A DNA stretch of 64,000 bases from Ichthyophthirius multifiliis (taxonomy: Eukaryota > Ciliophora > Oligohymenophorea > Hymenostomatida): assembly GCF_000220395.1 (NCBI RefSeq), contig NW_004086164.1, positions 1 to 64,000 on the forward strand. Direction: 5' to 3'. The translations under genes were made by a program, and so were the position numbers. The notes under the pieces are model-generated. The model did not search any database, was not told where the DNA came from, and saw only the letters and a program-made list of their open reading frames with translations. Shown here in pieces: positions 24,200 through 40,038 of this stretch (the stretch's first letter is position 1; every line of letters starts with the position of its first letter).

Positions 24200-25374
24200 A
24201 TGGATAAAGAAATAATGAATCAACTAGAATAAAGTACATATAAAAAATATAATATATTGAATTAAATCTTTCTAAAATTTAAGTTAAATATAATTAATTT
24301 TTATATTACAACACAGTAGCTTAAAATAAGTTGTTAAATTAGAAAAAATCATAAGAAAGCATTTACTTGAATTACAACTATAGCCAACAACCAATTGAAA
24401 ATAATTTATAATTATATTTATCTGATTTAAGCTAATAATAAAGTTACTAAAAACCTGTTTAAGACTTAAATTACTCATAATAATAACAGTAATATTAGCA
24501 ATTACAGCAAAATTATCAATAATAGATTTAGCATTAATATCAATAGCCATATTAGAATTAATAAATTTAGCAGACCTATAATTTTTAATAAAATACTCAA
24601 CAATTAACTTATTTAGGATTGCGTAATTAAGAATAATAAGGATTAAATTATTAAAATAATGTAAATTTAGATATAAATAACTTAAATGGATATTATTAAT
24701 AATTTAATTAAAATTATCTTACAAATTAATAGGTGGAAAATAATGGAAATTAGAAATAGATATTATTTATAAAAAATAAATAAAATATAGAAAATACTTA
24801 TCATAATTTAAATGGATAAGGAAATTAACAAAACTTAAAAAATTAATAATAAATACATCAACTACTAAATGAACAAAACTAATTAATTCCAAATAATTAA
24901 ATTAATTTTTTATTTAAAAAAAATTTAGATAATGATTTTTAAGAAAATTAAAAAATTATTTGTTTCATCTTTAAGAATAAAACACAAAAGAAAAAACCTA
25001 GTTTTTTTAAAAAGAAGAAATTTAACAATTTAAATAATAATAAATTAAAAAAAAAAGAGTAAAATATGATTAAGAAAATATCAAAAATTAACTAAAAGAA
25101 AAAAAGATAAGATAATTAAAAAATGAAAAAAAGAAAGGCATAAGAGATTTATCATTAGAGGAAAAATGGAAAGTATTTGAAGAGTATTAAAAGGTTCAAA
25201 CTTATAGAGGAGTAGGAAGAATTTTTAATATGGATCATTCAACTGTAAAATTACTAGTATAGAAAATATTAAAGTAAAAAGAAGGATAGATAATAACTAA
25301 ATAAGATTTTTTTTAAAATTATAATACAAAAGTTAATAAATTAAAATAAAAAAAATAGGAAAGTAAAAAATATA

Positions 25375-25431
<57 letters not shown>

Positions 25432-26123
25432 CTTAAATGGTTAATTTTAAATTCTATAAAATTTAAAAAGTAATAAATTATTTATTTATATTTTTTGCTT
25501 TTTTATTAAGAACACGATTTATAAATTTAGATTAATAAAAAATAAATATAAAACAAGAGTAGGATGATATTTAAAGAAATCTAAAAGAAAAATAGGAATA
25601 AGATATCTATAACACCTCAAATTAAGATTAGTTAAATTCTATAAAATTGAATTTAAAAAACGAATAATAAGATATATATAAATAAAAAAATGACAAATAA
25701 GAAATATATCAAATAAAAAATCAAAAGTAATATCTAATTAGTTAGGAAAAAAAATTAAAAAATAAATAAATTAGAGAAAAACTTAGATTATTAAAATAAA
25801 AATCATTATAAAATAAATAAATCTAATAACAGTAATAATAAATAATAAAATAAAATTAATCCATAAATATGTAAGTGTAATTTTAATATCGGGTTAATTA
25901 AACATAAATTTTTAATTAAGATTAAACTGATAAATCGAACTTTAACTTTGATGAAATTAATTATAATTCGGAAAACTATCAGTTTGATAAGTTTTAAAAT
26001 GTGGCTGAAAACTTTAATTAAAATTAAGAAATAAATTTAAATATTTTTAATAAATAAAATAATAATGATAATTCTAATATATGTGAAATGGCTTTTATTA
26101 AATTGGATATAGAATAATATTGA
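24200..26123 (+). CDS. Q-rich protein with a helix-turn-helix segment
   Basis: Start ATG 24200; first intron 24234-24283. The N-terminal ~200 residues are dense in glutamine (mostly TAA/TAG codons) and asparagine. A lysine-rich stretch (KIICFIFKNKTQKKKPSFF) follows, then after a ~41-bp intron a segment LSLEEKWKVFEEYQKVQTYR then GVGRIFNMDHSTVKLLVQKI, which has the helix-turn-helix shape seen in Psq/transposase-type DNA-binding domains (second helix HSTVKLLVQKI). Further on it is again Q/N-rich and ends ICEMAFIKLDIEQY, TGA. An intron near 25,360-25,425 contains a TA microsatellite. Phase between two later exons is not resolved. Possibly a transcription factor with Q-rich activation regions, or a domesticated transposase fragment; both are inference. 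Confidence 0.65.
25381..25424. repeat. (AT)22 microsatellite in intron
   Basis: Uninterrupted alternating AT for 44 bp, in what must be an intron of the Q-rich gene because it would otherwise encode an Ile-Tyr run. Confidence 0.9.
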
Positions 26124-26501
26124 AACAATATTTTTTTTGTATAAAAATATAAAACATTAAATAAATTATTTTAAATTTAATTTTTTTAATAATATTGAGA
26201 AGTAAAATAGAAAATATCTTAGAAATATAAAAGAAAATAACTTTAAAATATGAATAAAATTAATTATTACTCTAATTATTTATAATTTAATTAATTTATG
26301 TATTTATATATAATAATTACTTATCTTTTATAAAATAAATTTTAATAATAACAATTTTTTTTTTAAATTTATTTCTTAAAATATTTATATATTAAAATAA
26401 AAATTTAAAAACATAAGTTTAAAATTTACATTTAATTAAATTTTATTTATTTTTAAGGTTTTAAAACATTTTAAAGTTTTTTTTTTTATTTTTAATTTAT
26501 A

Positions 26502-28418
26502 TCATATATTTTTATTAATGTTTTTTTATTTGATATTATTTTTTAATTTATAAAATGTATTACTTTTAATATTTTCATTTTTAAAAGGTCTATTTTCTAA
26601 AATTTATTCATTTTCTTTTTTTTAATTAGTTTTTTTTTATTATTATAATAAATTTATTTATAATCTTCTTCACTTTCACTACTAAAATTATTCATTAAAT
26701 TTTAAATTTTTTATTTTTTTATTTCATTTTTTAATTAATCTATTATTGTTATATTTTTATGATTTTATGTTTATTTAAAATAATTTTTTTCCTAAGCATC
26801 AAAAGATTTTACATAAGATTCTTTTTTTTCATTATTATCTTTAGTAAATCTATTCATACTTTATTATTCAACTAAGTTTTCATCAAACTTTTTCATATTT
26901 TTTCTATGATTTTCTAAAAAATTATTAAATGTGTAATTTTTTGGTTTTTCTTAATAAATAGAATGACTTTTAATTTTTTTATTTGGTATATTATTTTAAT
27001 TAATAATTCTATTTTCATCTTCAGATTTGTTGTTCTTTCTATATTTGTTACATTCTTATTAAGTAATATCGTTAAAAATAAAAATTTTATCATCTTTTTT
27101 TTAAATTTTTGTATTATTTTCATTGATTTATTCATTAATTTAATTTTCAATTACTTTTTTAGATACGTTTTCAATTTAATATTTTTTATCTTCAATTTTT
27201 TTCTCAAAATTATTTGTATTTAAATAAATATTTTCTAAATTGTTTTTATTTGTATTTAAGAAGCTATTTTTTAAATTATTTATTTCTTATATATTACTTT
27301 ATTAATTATTTATTTAATTATCATTTTTCTAATTTTTCCAATTTAAAATTTTTATTTCTTCCTCTTCTTCAAATTTTTTTTTATTTTTTAAATTTTCATT
27401 ATTAACCTAAATTTAATTTAAAATTTCTTAACTAATAAATTCTTCACCTAAAATAATAACCGAATTTTTAATTCCACAATAAACCTGATTACCCCTCATT
27501 ATTTATGGAATAACAATCAAAGCAGGAGCTTCATTTTATACAAATCCATCAATTAAATAAAAATCATTTTTTTTATAAGTAACGTAATTAAATTCTCTTT
27601 TTTAGAAAAGAATTAATATTTACATAAAGTACAGGTTCATTCAAATTCATATGTATAAAAAGGTTATAAATTTCCAAAATTGTGTTTGATAATTCGTCTG
27701 AAGTTACAAGTTCTTCAAAATATTCTAAAGTTTAGTCTTTTATTTCTTTAAATTAAGGTTCTCTAATAATTACTTATAAACAGATTTATTTAAATTAAGT
27801 TATAATTTATTATATATTTTCCTAATTAATTTTAAAAATATCATTATTAAAATCTTAAAATAATTTAAGAGTATTCTATTGGAATATTTTTAAATGTTTT
27901 TAATCTAAATTTAAGATATTCATTATCATTTGAGTTATATTTTTTATTTTTTCCTTTGAAAACTCATCTATTTAAATCAAAAGCTCTTAAATTATATGTG
28001 TTAATAAATATGGATTTTCAAAAAAATTAATAAATGCAGATGAAATATTGTTTTTTACTAATGTTTCCCATTTTTACTTAAATTCAGAAGGAAGTAAATG
28101 CTAAGAAGAAGTATTATTTTAATTTTTTCCATTTATTGCTAATTACTCTTATGTTTATTTTAATATATTATTAAGTTTTATATTTTCAATTTAAAGTTTA
28201 TTAATATCTTATTGTATGTTTTAATATAAAAAATCGTTTTCTTATAATAAATTTTATTCTGTTTATGTAAAATTTGAAATCTTTTAAACATTTGGCATTT
28301 ATTATTAATTCTATTGGATTTTATGAAATGGATTTTTTAATTCTTAAAAATTGTATTTTAACCTTTTCATTTCATTTATTAATTCTTAATTGTTTTTTTG
28401 TCTTTAAGAATTGCTCAT
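26502..28418 (-). CDS. Coiled-coil hypothetical protein
   Basis: Start ATG 28418 (MSNSQRQKNNQELINEMKRL). The first ~300 residues read well: an N-terminal coiled coil, then a folded-looking helical region (SSAFINFFENPYLLTHIIQE; NLFIHMNLNEPVLYVNINSF). After one intron-like break comes DFYLIDGFVYNEAPALIVIP, then a long N/K/E-rich low-complexity tail. Frame connections in the tail (about 26,550-27,120) are unclear, with shifts near A-runs; the end given is the TGA of the best final frame. No family recognised. The middle segment may be a domain worth searching. Confidence 0.6.
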
Positions 28419-29386
28419 ATTTTTAATTCTATTTATTTTATGAATTTAAAATCAAAATTTTTTATATATATTTTTTTAAATTAAAGAAAAAAAATTTAAA
28501 TTAAAAATATAATAAATTTCATTAATTATTATTATTAAACATTAAGTTGATTTTATTAAATATATTTATTTGTAAATAAAATCTATTTTTTTATTAATAT
28601 AAAATTTATAAAAGTTTAATTAATATTTTATATTATTAACAAAAAAATACTAATGAAATAATTAAGATTTTTTTTTAATGTATTATATGTGTAACATTTA
28701 TTCTAACATATTAATTAATATGAATATATATTTAAATTATTACCTATATTTTATAAAAAAATAATTATGCAAAATTAATTTCTTATAAATTTGATAACTA
28801 TTTAAACACATATTAAATTTTTATTTTTAATTAAAGAATAATAAAATTAAAAATATTTTTATCGACAATTTAGAACGAATTAATTCTAAAAACATTAGAT
28901 TAATATTTATTTTAATTATTTTTAAAGTTTTTTATTTTCCGTTAAATACTCATGGATATTTTTTTTAATATAGATTTGAAATTCTATTTAGATATATATA
29001 TTATTTTCAAATTTCGATATTTAAATTTATCAAATTAAAAGTTTATTAAAAAATATACTTATTAATCCATATGTTAATTAAATTTTATATATTAATTTTT
29101 TTTTTATTGTAAAATTTTAAGTATATTAAGTTATGAATTAAACTTATTTCATACCATTTTTAGATAAAAAATTTATATTTTAATACTATTTATTAAGAAA
29201 GTTTATATTATTTATTATTAAAATAAAAATAAAATTATAAGATGAAATTTCGACCATTTTTTTTTTCATTTACTTAAGTTATTTTAAATTTTTCTTTTCT
29301 TTATTAATGTATATATATATCATTTTAAAAAAAATATATTTTTTAAATAAAATAAAATAAATTAAGAATCAAAAGATATATATATA

Positions 29387-29428
<42 letters not shown>

Positions 29429-30401
29429 ATATTTTATTAATGCGTATAAAATTTTTACATCCATAACTGGAAGTACATGTTTGCAAGTACGCTAGTATAT
29501 AGTCATATAATATATTGTCTTTATTTTTTTTATATAATTTTGAACATTATGTATTCATTTATTTAATTACAATTTAAAAGTTTGATAAAATAAATATTAA
29601 ATGAGATATTAAACAAAATTGAAACACAATATATTTTTTTTTACATATTTTAATATTTATATTTAAATTAATTTATATTTATAACTTCTCAATATAAAAT
29701 AATACTAATATAATAATTTTTAATTTAAAAATTATAATTCAATTAACTATAATTTGTTAATTTTAAGATTTGTATTTTTTAATTTTATTATAATATAAAT
29801 TTTGAAAATTATAAATTACATAATATTACAAAAGAAAAATATATTGAATAGATATTAATTTTAATATTAAATATAATTTTTTAAAATTTATAAAAAAATA
29901 AATAAGAATTTTTTAATTTTTTTTTTTAGACAACTTTTTATTTATAAAATCGTTTTTTCTATAATATATAATTTTATTCATGAATATTATGATAAAAAAT
30001 TAAAGTATTATTTCATATATTAGATTTATAATAAAAGAGATTTAGTTAGTATTTAATTAATTTATAAAAAGATTTAAATTAGTTGATTGTTAATTTTATA
30101 AAATGATTATATATTATAATAGTTCTTATTAAGTATTTTTAATTATTTATATTTATATTTTATTACTTTAACTTTATTTTCGTATTAAAAATTTATAAAA
30201 TAAACTTATTCAACTTTTCTTAATTTTTTAAGAATAAGCCTGCTATAAAATTAAAAAAAATAATGTGTCTGTATGAAATTAAATTTTTAATAATAAATTT
30301 ATAGTACAAAAAATTAAATTTTTGAAAAAAAGATATTCATTGATGAATTATTAAAAGAATAGTTAAAATTTAACAAATTCTTAACATAAACAATCAAAGT
30401 A
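28419..30401. other. Divergent intergenic region, 2 kb
   Basis: Between divergent starts of the coiled-coil gene and the ankyrin-kinase gene. Extremely AT-rich, with a TA microsatellite and one short island of higher GC (29440-29520, listed under findings). No gene read on either strand. Confidence 0.6.
29391..29425. repeat. TA microsatellite
   Basis: Alternating TA for about 35 bp, immediately upstream of the GC-richer island. Confidence 0.85.
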
Positions 30402-32243
<1,842 letters not shown>

Positions 32244-32470
32244 ATATCTAAAAATATAAATATTTTTAATTTCAGCATATTTTAATAATGCTTTATTATT
32301 TTATATTAAAATTAAAAAAAAATAAAAAAAACTCAATTTATTTGTTTATATTAGTAATTTTTTTTTATTTAAAAAAAAAATATTTAATTTAATTTAAAAA
32401 AAAATTAATTATTTTGTTATAAGAATTAATTATAATTTAAAAAAATAAATTAAAAAATAACTATTATTAA

Positions 32471-34292
32471 ATGAAAACATCTTATCAAAGTCATATGGGA
32501 AGTAATACAGGAAAATTTTAATATAATGGTAATCCCCTTAATTAATCTTTCCTACATCTATAAAATTATGTAGTACATAATTAAATAAATAACTATAATA
32601 ATAGATTAAACAACTCATTGATTTTTAATCAATAAGATTCTAAAATCAATAACAATTTATAAAAGACTGAACAAATAAACCATATGATCAAGAATAATTA
32701 AAACTTAGAAACTAGAAACTCTTAATCTTAATACCATTAAAGTTATTATTAATTAAGCTAAAAATAAATTAATATAATTGACTAATTAGAGGCCTTGAAA
32801 CAGTAATTTTTATAAATAATTTTTAATATATAAAATTTAAAGTACTTAAAATTATAAAATGACTAATTTATCTTAACTTTAATTACCTAATATCTAATGC
32901 TACTCCCAATCAAATTTTAACAGTTTTAATATAAATATTTATATTAAAAATACATTATAAAAAAAGAAAAGGAAAATAATATTATACCTATTGGAGAATT
33001 AACCGATAGATAAAATCAAAATAGTAAAATAGATTTAGACGCAGTTAGAAACTAGTAAATTCTATAAATAAAAAATAATAATGGAATTCAAAATGGTTAA
33101 AATACTCATATTAACATTTAAAATTAATAAAACTTAGTTTTTCAAAAGAATTAAATAGATAATTATGTTAATAAACCAATAATCACGTTAATTTAAAATA
33201 AAATATAAAAAATAAATTTAAAAAAAAAGAATTTTTAAAAACAACTCTTAAAGTTATATACACCCTCAACAATTTATAAAAGAATAATAATTCAAATTAA
33301 TATATTGTTCTAAAACAAAAGCTGGTTGCAATTAACAAAAGAAAGAAAAAACAAATCAAGATACAGCAATAGTAAATCCTAAAAATCTAGCTGATCTAGA
33401 CATTCATCTTTTTGCTATATGTGATGGTCATGGTACAAATATTTATTATTAAAATTAAATAAAATAATATTAAAAGGATAAAATGGACATTAAATATCTT
33501 AATTAATTTAAAAAAATTTCCCTTTAAATATATAGAAATATTTATCAAACGATTTTAAATAAACAATATTATAAAGTTATAAAGAAACAAATAAATAAAT
33601 TTTTGCTCAAAGTGTTGATTCCTATCTCAGTGGATCTACATTAATTTCTATTTTTATTCAAAAAAAAAAACTTTATATTGCAAATGTAGGTGACTCTAGA
33701 GTTATTTTAGCAAAATAAAAAGCTTCCAATACACCTTTTTATCCTTGCTAACTTTCCACAGACCATAAACCTTCATTAGAAAGTGAAAAAAATAGAATAA
33801 TAAAAGCTGGAGGACGGGTAGAAAGTTAAGCACATTATAACGGATAGCCTGTTGGTCCTCTAAGAGTATGGTAATAAAATGCAGATATTCCTGGATTAGC
33901 TATGACTAGAAGTATGGGTGATAGGGCAGGCATTCCAGCTGGTATAACTGCTGACCCAGAAATTAATGAAATTTAATTAACTGCAGAGGATAAGTTTATT
34001 GTTATTGCTTCTGATGGTATTTGGGATTTTATGAATGATTTTGATGTATTTTATTATTTACAATAACTTATTTATTTAAAAATTCTGAATAAAAATATAA
34101 AGGTAGTTAAATGTGTAGAATAATTTTATGATAAAAAAAATGCAGATTAGGCAGCAGAATGTTTAATTAATTAAGCAATTTAAGCTTGGAAAAAAGTTTT
34201 TTTTTAATTAAATAAAAATTTATATATGATATTTATAGGAAACTGATTATAGAGATGATATTACATGTACTGTAATTTTTTTAGAAAATTGA
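32471..34292 (+). CDS. PP2C-type protein phosphatase
   Basis: Five exons (32471-33186, 33230-33432, 33477-34045, 34103-34195, 34239-34292; introns 43, 44, 57, 43 bp) give 544 residues. An N/Q-rich N-terminal region of about 240 residues precedes the PPM domain: AGCNQQKKEKTNQDTAIV, FAICDGHG (metal-binding), SGSTLISIF, YIANVGDSRVIL, STDHKPSLESE, AGGRVE, GLAMTRSMGD, VIASDGIWDFM, and YRDDITCTVIFLEN at the end. All Mn/Mg-binding aspartates of the family are present, so a metal-dependent Ser/Thr phosphatase is expected. It lies 227 bp after the AGC kinase on the same strand, with separate starts. Confidence 0.95.
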
Positions 34293-36082
34293 AAGATATT
34301 TTTGAATATAAAATTTAATATTTTTTTACTTTTTTCAATAAAAAATAAAAGTCATTCCTTATATTGTTAAAAAAGAAAATTAATTTAAATTTATATAAAC
34401 ATATAATATTCATATATTTATATGAAATTCATATATAATTTTATGTTCATGTTAATGAATAATTAAACTGAAAATATTTTTATTTATATTAAAAAATTAT
34501 ATTATTTTTATATTAAAATGAAGTTTTAATAAAAAAAAAAAAAAAAAAAATTAGTAAAAGTTTATTTTATTAATTAGATTTTGAATAAAATAATTATAAA
34601 TTTTAATTTTGATTTCAATCTTTTTTATGTTAAATGAATAATAAATTAATTGGTATATTTATTATATAAAAAAATAAAAATCATTATTCTTTTCAAACAT
34701 CTGAAAAATAAATTATTAATTTTTTATATAAAACTAAATAATATTTAATGATTTAAGTCATTAAATCGAAAATCTAATATTATTTAATTAATCATTTAAT
34801 ATAATACTTAATAAATTTATATATATTTTATGTTTTATTTGTTATTTAATTTTTAATTCAAAAAATAATTAAATTAAGATATTTGGTTTCTTTAAATTAA
34901 TTAAACTAAGATTATTATTATATTTTTTGCTTCTTTAATTTTATTTAATAATATTTTCTTAAATTTCTTAATAATCTAATATTTTAGATTCATTATTATT
35001 AATAATATTATTTCTTTTTATTTTTAAAACATTTATTTATTAATATCAAGTAACCTTTATTGATAATAAATTAATTTATATTATTATAATAAGAAAATCT
35101 TGAATAATATTTCTGCATTTTTATTTCTAAAAAACTGTTAAATTTTAATGATTCTTATTTTTTTAAAAATATTAGTATTTATAAAAATGGAATTATTTAT
35201 ATTTATTTTATAATCAATTATACACTATAATTTTTATTTAATTATTTGTATGATTAAGCATATAAAAATTACATTTCTTAGTAAAAAATATGATTATTAT
35301 TCGCATTTTGACTTATTATTTTATGTTTTTTTTTTGCACAATTTGTGATTTATTTATTTTGAAATATTACATTTATACTTTTTCTATTTGTAATTATTTT
35401 ATATGGTGTAGTTTAAAACGGCAATATTATTAAAAAGAAAAAATATTGTATATTTAAATATTTTCAAAACGGAAAAATAAAGTAAAGTAGAACTATTTTT
35501 AAAAAAAAAAAACAATATTGTAAAATAAAAATTTTAATATTAAAATACAAATATAAAACAAATAAATAATTAATATCAGATAATTATTTTGCTATAAAAA
35601 TAATAAATATTATACTATTAAATATTTATACTTTATTATCTTTGTTTGTTTTTGATATTTAAATTTATAATTAATAACTGATTTATTTATTATTTGTTAA
35701 TTTTTTTAAAAAAATTGATTTAATTATTTTTCACATTAAATTTTTTAATTAATTTAAATTTTTTTATATTAATTAATAAATTAAATTATACAAAAATTAT
35801 AAAAATAATATAATTTCCTAATAAAAAATCCAAAAAGTTCTTATTATAAAATATATATTTTTTTTTTTTAAAAAAAAGTATATGCTTTATATTTTTTTTT
35901 TAAATAACAATAATTTTCATTTTTTTAAAAATATGTAAATATTTTTATAATTAAATATTTATTTTTTATTCAACTCTATATAAATAAATATTTTTTTTTT
36001 TTTTTTTAATTATATTAAATATAATATTTTTTTTTTTAAATTTTTATATAATTATAATTTTTTAATAAATTAAGTAATATTT
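34293..36082. other. Intergenic, 1.8 kb
   Basis: Almost pure A and T, with A19 near 34530 and T runs of 10-17 near 35860-36035. No gene or RNA recognised on either strand. The T-rich tract just before 36083 may be part of the MEMO1 promoter. Confidence 0.6.
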
Positions 36083-37223
36083 ATGGAATAAGAAAATATA
36101 GGAGATTTATAATAAAAAGAATAAACAGAAAATAAAAATTAATAAGAATAAAACGAAGAAATATAATATGATTAAAAGCTGGAAATAAGAGAATCTTCTT
36201 ATGCAGGAAGTTGGTACTCGAATAATGAACATGAGTTAAATATTTAAATTAACGTATGGTTAGATATGGCAAAATGTGAAATTTAAAATATTTAGGCTGT
36301 AAAAGCTATTATTGTTCCGTATAACATATAAAAGCTATTATTTAAATTTTTATATAAAACAAATAAAAAAGTCATGCAGGTTTTTCTTTTTCAGGTCCTA
36401 CATAAGCATATGCTTATAAATATTTGAAATAATATTGTCATTAAAAAAAGTATATTACTTGTTTTGATATTTTTTCTCTAATTTTTTCTTAAAAAACTCA
36501 ATCAATAAAAAAAAGGCGAAAAAAAAAATAAAAAAATTCGATGAATACCTTTTTTTTTTGATGATATTAAAAAAAAAAAAAAATATTAAATAAATAAAAA
36601 AAGCATTAATATTTTAAAAATATTAATTTATAAAAAAAAAAAAAGACTACGTGTATTTTTAATGGGTCCTTTCCATTACATTTTTATTAGATAATGTGGA
36701 TTATCAGGAATGAAAGTATATGAAACTCCAGTAGGAAACATAGAAATAGATTAAGAAAGTATAAAAAATGAATATATTATATGAAATAATTTAAAAAATA
36801 AAAATAAAGCCATAAATGAATTACGAGAATTAGCTTATTTTGAAACTACAGATAAAGATGCAGAAGAAGAAGAACATTCATTAGAAATGTAACTATGTTT
36901 TTTAATTAAAACATTAGGTGCTGAAAATATAAAATTGATACCTATTATGGTTGGTGCCCTTGATTAAAGTTAGGAAACCTTATATGGATAGATTTTTAGT
37001 AAATTTGTTGATTAAGATGACACTTTATTTATTGTTTCAACAGATTTTTGTCACTGGGGATAAAAGTTTTTTCTTATTCATATTTTTATAAATATTAAAA
37101 TATTTTACAAAAGGTATAAATATACATATTTTAATAAAGATGATGGGGAAATTTATGAACAAATTGAAAAACTTGATTAAAGAGGAATGACAATAATCGA
37201 AAAACATGATAATTAGTATTTTT

Positions 37224-37273
<50 letters not shown>

Positions 37274-37549
37274 TATTATATATTAAAATTTATAAAAAGA
37301 GAATTTATAAGTTACTTAAAAGAAACTGAAAATAATATTTGTGGAAGACATGCTTTATCTATTTTATTACATGTATATATAATTATATTATTAATAAAAA
37401 ATATGTATATAAAGGCATTTAATAATAGTAAATATTCAAAAGATATTTAAACTCATTTTGTTAGATATGCTTTATCTAGTTTAGTTAAAGATAAATCAGA
37501 TTAATCTGTATCTTATGCATCAGCCGTATCAATTATAGAGGATTAATGA
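36083..37549 (+). CDS. MEMO1: MEMO1 family protein
   Basis: Seven exons (36083-36318, 36372-36449, 36646-36758, 36810-37065, 37114-37215, 37300-37372, 37415-37549) give 330 residues, slightly longer than human MEMO1 because of a Q/E-rich N-terminus. Landmarks: SYAGSWYSNNEHELNIQINV, AIIVPHAGFSFSGPTQAYAY, EEHSLEMQL, LIPIMVGAL, LFIVSTDFCHWG, GEIYEQIEKLD, ICGRHALSILL, SVSYASAVSII. The His of PHAG, His of DFCHWG and Cys of CGRH, which form the copper/iron-binding site in MEMO1, are all present. MEMO1 is linked to cytoskeleton, redox and metal homeostasis in animals. The GPSHH motif reads GPFHY. The second intron is long (196 bp) and another holds a TA microsatellite. Confidence 0.95.
37225..37262. 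repeat. TA microsatellite in MEMO1 intron
   Basis: About 38 bp of alternating TA inside the 84-bp fifth intron. Confidence 0.85.
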
Positions 37550-37723
37550 AATTTTAATTAATAAATAATTAAATTATTTAAGTGTAAATAATTATCAATT
37601 AAATACTTTCAAATAACATAGTTATATTTTAAAAAATAATAAAAAACTTTAATTAATAAATAAAAAAAAATATTGAAAACATTTAAAAAAAAAACTTTTA
37701 TAATTTTAAAACAATAATATAAA

Positions 37724-38214
37724 ATGTATATATGCGACAATTATTATAATTAAGAAAAAAATATAAAAAATTTAGTTAAAACAATAGCCCATACAATTCT
37801 TTATAAATAAAAATACCTAAATAAGGTAATTCAATCGTTAATACTATCTTATTATTTGATAGCCAAAATAAATAAAAAACAAATAAAAAAAAAATTACTA
37901 ATTCTAATTTAAACAAAATAAACAAATATAATAATAAACAATTATAAGATAAATCTGAATAAATTGATTAAAAATTATAAGTATATCATAAAGAAGCTTT
38001 TAAACTTTTATTAATGTTGAATTGTAATACTTATAAGTTAATTGAGTTATAATAATAATAAAAATACAAAAAATAATAAAATAAAAATGAAAGTAAAAGC
38101 AAATAATTATAAATCAATTAAGAAAATAATGAAAATCCAAACGATTTTTTTACAGTTTAATCTATATTAGCTAAAACATTTTGTTTAAATTATAAATCTT
38201 AATAAAATTGTTGA
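37724..38214 (+). CDS. Hypothetical Q/K-rich protein, doubtful
   Basis: ATG 37724 (MYICDNYYNQEKNIKNLVK) opens about 40 codons, then the better frame is shifted and runs from about 37820 to TGA 38214. It includes HKEAFKLLLMLNCNTYKLIE and ends NDFFTVQSILAKTFCLNYKS. A short intron near 37,830-37,865 may connect the two, but phases do not match exactly. It lies 175 bp after MEMO1 on the same strand. No family recognised. Confidence 0.4.
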
Positions 38215-40038
38215 ACTGAACTAATTATTTATTCCTTTAAAATAATTTTAAATTGAAAAAATATAGCAAATTAAATTTGGTGTTAAAATTAAATATTATT
38301 TAATTGTATAAAATAAATATATTTTTTTTAATATAAATTATATTTTTATACAAATTAATACGAATATTTTTTTTAATATAAAATACAATTAGGATTTATT
38401 TCAATTAGGTAATATTTATTTAAGTATTTTAAAATTAATAAATCATTTCTAATTTAATATTTTTATTTTTAAAATTATTCTAATTATATTTTATTTTAAA
38501 ATCAAAATTTTTAATATATATATGTTGTAGTTTTTAATTAAAATTCGAAGTATTTTTTAATTACTCTATTAAAATAATACTATTATTATATAACTATATA
38601 TTTAATTGATTTATATTCATATTATTTTATTGATTAATTTATATTAAAATCATATTTTTATAATATTTATTTTTTATTTATTCTTTAATTATAATCTAAG
38701 TTTTAATTTTTTCTAATTCAAATATCAAAAAAATCGAATATTCGAATAAAAAAAAGGAAATAATACAAATCCTTAATGTTTTCCGAATTCTAGTAATATA
38801 ATAAAAAAAATATATATATATTTTTATTTTCAATCTCAATATATATATATATTTTTAAAAAGAAATTGCATTTAATCTACTTATTTTGTATAAGTTTATT
38901 TAGTTTATTTTTTATTTTTTTAAAATAATGTTTTTTATATATAATTTATTAAATTTACATTAATTTAAATTTGCTTTTTGTTTTTTTGATAATTATTATA
39001 AGGGTTTTCATAAATTGTTATCAACAAAAAATTAGAAAAACTGACAATAACTTTTTATATATATACTCTAATAATTGTTTACTATATATCATTAATATAT
39101 ATAAGTAAAAAATTAAATATAATTTCAATTATTTAGATAATATTAATATTAAATTTATATATACTTATAAATAAATAGTTATTTAATTAGAATTTTTATA
39201 CCATTTTATTCTATGAAGATTAAATAAAATAATTAATATTTTTTATTATTTTTTATCTATTTTTTTTTTATATTTTTATTGAATTATTTATTACGATCAT
39301 ATAACATGTTTAAATAATATTTTTGTATTTATGTCGTATAATTCATTTATAATTTGTCGATGTATAAAATTGTTTGTTTAATTATCAATTATTAGTATAT
39401 ATATATATACTAATTTAATTACTATATTAATAAATTATAAATATAAACTTCATTATTATTATCATTGCTTAAACTAAATATATACTTTGCATTATTATAT
39501 ACGTAATAATTTTATCATCTCCCTTATTTTAGTATATATTCTGAAATAATAAATAAAATTATAAATCTTAATATCAATTTGATTTATTTAGTGAAAATAT
39601 AAATTTAAAAAAATAATAAAAAAAACAACATTAAACAAATTACATAAATTAAATTAAATTTAATATTTAAAAATGCAAAATATATATATTTTATATAAAT
39701 AAATATTTATTTTGTTTTTTTATTTAATATAATTATTTTAATATTTAAAGAATTTATATTAAATAAAATTTCGTATTTTTTTTTAAATAAGATAATAATT
39801 TATTTAATTTTAATTAATATAACTTTTTGCTGAAAATTTTTAGATATTTAATTTTATTATCAAATAATTTTTTATGACCTTTTACTTTAAAATATTTCTT
39901 TTTATTTAAAAATCATATATATAGTGGAGTTTTTAATTTTTATAATATGTAAGATTATTTTTAATCAATTTTACTATTTAATTTATGGATAATAGTATTT
40001 TAATTAAAAAAAAAAAAATATTAAATTAAAAAATAAAA
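38215..40038. other. Intergenic, 1.8 kb
   Basis: Very AT-rich; no coherent protein, RNA or repeat beyond short TA runs. The interval 38990-39080 is slightly richer in G and C but unrecognised. Confidence 0.6.

Noticed and set aside
26963-27405. Plus-strand hydrophobic ORFs
   Set aside because: They are antisense shadows of the K/N/E-rich minus-strand coiled-coil gene.
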